Notes under the pieces: model-generated
What the model saw: the letters and a program-made list of their open reading frames with translations, nothing else
Told to the model about the DNA's origin: nothing
The model's database searches: none
In this document: positions 62,500-64,000 of the stretch, one piece after another
Layout: every line of letters begins with the position of its first letter
Position numbering within the stretch: position 1 is the first letter of the stretch
Program-made: the position numbers and the translations under genes
NCBI GenBank assembly: GCA_947579605.1
Contig: OX388305.1
Coordinates: forward strand, 35,477,542-35,541,541
Length of the DNA: 64,000 nucleotides
Source of the DNA: Athripsodes cinereus
Lineage: Eukaryota; Arthropoda; Insecta; Trichoptera; Leptoceridae
Direction: 5' to 3'

Positions 62500-63060
62500 A
62501 AAATTAATAATATTATAATACTTAGCACTATCTTTGAAAAGATTATAATATTATCGTACTTAGCACTATCTTTGAAAAGATTAAAGAGACTATAATATTA
62601 TCGTAGTAAGCACTATCGTTGAAAAGATTATAATATTATAATACTTAGCACTACCTTTGAAAAGATTATAATATTATCGTACTTAGCACTATCTTTGAAA
62701 AGATTAAAGAGACTATAATATTATCGTAGTAAGCACTATCGTTGAAAAGATTATAATATTATAATACTTAGCACTACCTTTGAAAAGATTATAATATTAT
62801 CGTACTTAGCACTATCTTTGAAAAGATTGAGGGGACTATAATATTATCGTACTTAGCACAACTTTTGAACAAATTAAAGGGGTTATAGTATTATCGCAAT
62901 AGCACTATCATTGAAAAGATAAATTGATTTAAGCGATTATAATATTATCGTAGTAAGCACTATCTTTGAAAAGATAAACGGATTATAATATTATCGTACT
63001 AAGCACTATTTTTACAAAGATTAAGGGATTATAATATTATAGGAACTTAGCACTATATTT
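62500..63060 (+). repeat. Satellite-like array with a 123-bp higher-order unit
   Basis: Monomers of about 38 and 47 bp share tataatattat, cgtacttagcactat or cgtagtaagcactat, and ctttgaaaagatta. In 62,533-62,900 three monomers (38+47+38) make a 123-bp unit that repeats exactly, with starts at 62,533, 62,656 and 62,779. Beyond that the monomers are more diverged (to about 63,050). The older flank and homogenised centre suggest recent unequal exchange. Confidence 0.92.
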
Positions 63061-63064
63061 TTTC

Positions 63065-63510
63065 ATCCATCAGTTATAACTAATTATGGATTAATTAAAT
63101 GTGGAAAACAATTGCAATTAAATTTTGAATTTTCGTTCAGTAGGTACCTACAGATTTTGATTTTTTTTCCTAATACAACCATGTTGAAAATAGTACTTAA
63201 AGCTTACATTTAATTAATTTTAATAAAGCCTGCCAATGCTTTTTCAGGATAATCTTTTAGATAATTAATTAAGATTGTACAGAAATAAGGTATAAATATC
63301 CTCGAAATATCTCAATTTACAGAGAAATTTCAATGTTTTGTACTGATACGCTTTGTACTAGGAAATCTCAATTTTAATGTTTTAATTAGATGTTTTAATA
63401 AATGTTATAAACAAGAGATAAGTTCCAGAGGTTATCGCTGCCGACTGGCTGATTCCATCTTCACGACACAAAATTTATTAGAAAATATTTCGCACTTTAT
63501 TTGTGGACTA
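63065..63510. other. AT-rich DNA, nothing recognised
   Basis: No supported feature. Confidence 0.3.
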
Positions 63511-63514
63511 GATT

Positions 63515-63895
63515 TTATTATTTATAGCGACTGCGAACATTGCGCCATAAATGGAGTGAGAATCAAACAAGTAAGAGAATTCATGTAATTAGGCAGCAGA
63601 ATTAACCAGGATGGACGCTTCAAATCGGATATCGTAAGCAGGATAAACCAGGCGAGAATTGGCCACAACTTCAGGCACCCAGGATTGCTCATCGCTATCG
63701 CGGAAGGTAGGACCGAAGGCACAAATGGCAGAGGCCGACCAAGAGATGCGTATATAGACCAGCTGAAGAGGGACATGAACTGTGGCTCATACGTAGAACT
63801 GAAGAGACTGACTGAGAAAAGGGAGGAATGGAGAAGAAAATTCAAACTCGTTGCAGACTAATCCAATGGATTGTTACTCATTATATATAATATTG
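63515..63895 (+). mobile_element. LINE RT fragment, family D (longest copy, internal deletion)
   Basis: Forward residues DCEHCAINGVRIKQVREFM, stop, LGSRINQDGRFKSDIVSRIN and QARIGHNF (RT thumb), directly followed by RHPGLLIAIAEGRTEGTNG, GRPRDAYIDQLKRDMNCGSY and VELKRLTEKREEWRRKFKLV. The central segment between the thumb and the C-terminal tail is deleted, judging by the spacing in other LINE families. Stops at two places. Confidence 0.8.
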
Positions 63896-64000
63896 AAGAA
63901 TAAGAACTATTTATTTCGTGGATTAAACCTTCACGGGATACTCAACTATATGTTTATATTATATACTCAACAACAATTCAACTGTACTCAACTTATTTTC

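Noticed and set aside
62500..63060. CRISPR-like array
   Set aside because: Spacers are not unique; the units form a higher-order satellite in an insect genome and there are no cas genes.
63522..63845. 107-codon minus-strand ORF
   Set aside because: Antisense to family D RT sequence.

Overview
The window looks like non-coding DNA from an insect nuclear genome. It is AT-rich, has no operons or ribosome-binding sites, and contains a spliced neuropeptide-GPCR exon, tRNA-derived SINEs, many 5'-truncated non-LTR retrotransposon tails, hAT, Tc1/mariner and Helitron-like DNA elements, and tandem repeats. The LINE 3' ends (a 'ttagttggaaga.atcgc' type tail, and RT tails with a SETWTWLKK..GINAVEMRSLRRM signature) and the frequent taggtacctac words fit Lepidoptera best. 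That assignment is inference, and another insect order is possible.

The only convincing host gene is on the + strand at 4931-5434. It is the last coding exon of a rhodopsin-family GPCR (TM6, TM7, palmitoylation cysteines, C-terminal tail, stop) and most resembles the trissin receptor. The 4.9 kb to its left is presumably its last intron, filled with transposon debris. Its 3' UTR with AATAAA signals follows. I see no second host gene from about 5.8 to 64 kb.

Layout. 0-5.8 kb: LINE tail, SINE, a nested Helitron-like element, a 152-bp tandem duplication, then the GPCR exon. 7-12.5 kb: tRNA-like pseudogene, a TA-flanked MITE split by a LINE, a 1.5 kb TIR element with repeated subterminal motifs, and a foldback. 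12.9-17.1 kb: nested hAT MITEs and inverted repeats. 17.7-28 kb: LINE tails, a recent 3 x 208-bp tandem array, Helitron copies, and a foldback with a hammerhead-like motif. 28.4-45.4 kb: seven hAT-type elements, six of them with exact or near-exact 8-bp target duplications and one carrying a hAT transposase C-terminus, plus RT fragments including one LINE interrupted by another near its YADD motif. 45-64 kb: a pogo-like MITE, a Penelope-like fragment with an apparently complete minimal hammerhead motif, SINEs, a minisatellite, a second hammerhead-like foldback, a chimeric LINE fragment, and a 123-bp higher-order satellite.

The sequence is mainly a record of nested insertions. The most interesting signal is a hammerhead-type fold shared by three dispersed elements. 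Helix I, II and III sequences differ between copies but remain paired, and helix III is always a 6-nt self-complementary palindrome, as expected for dimer-acting hammerheads of Penelope-like retroelements. I found no large new protein system: apart from the GPCR exon, the longest coding-like stretches are broken RT fragments.
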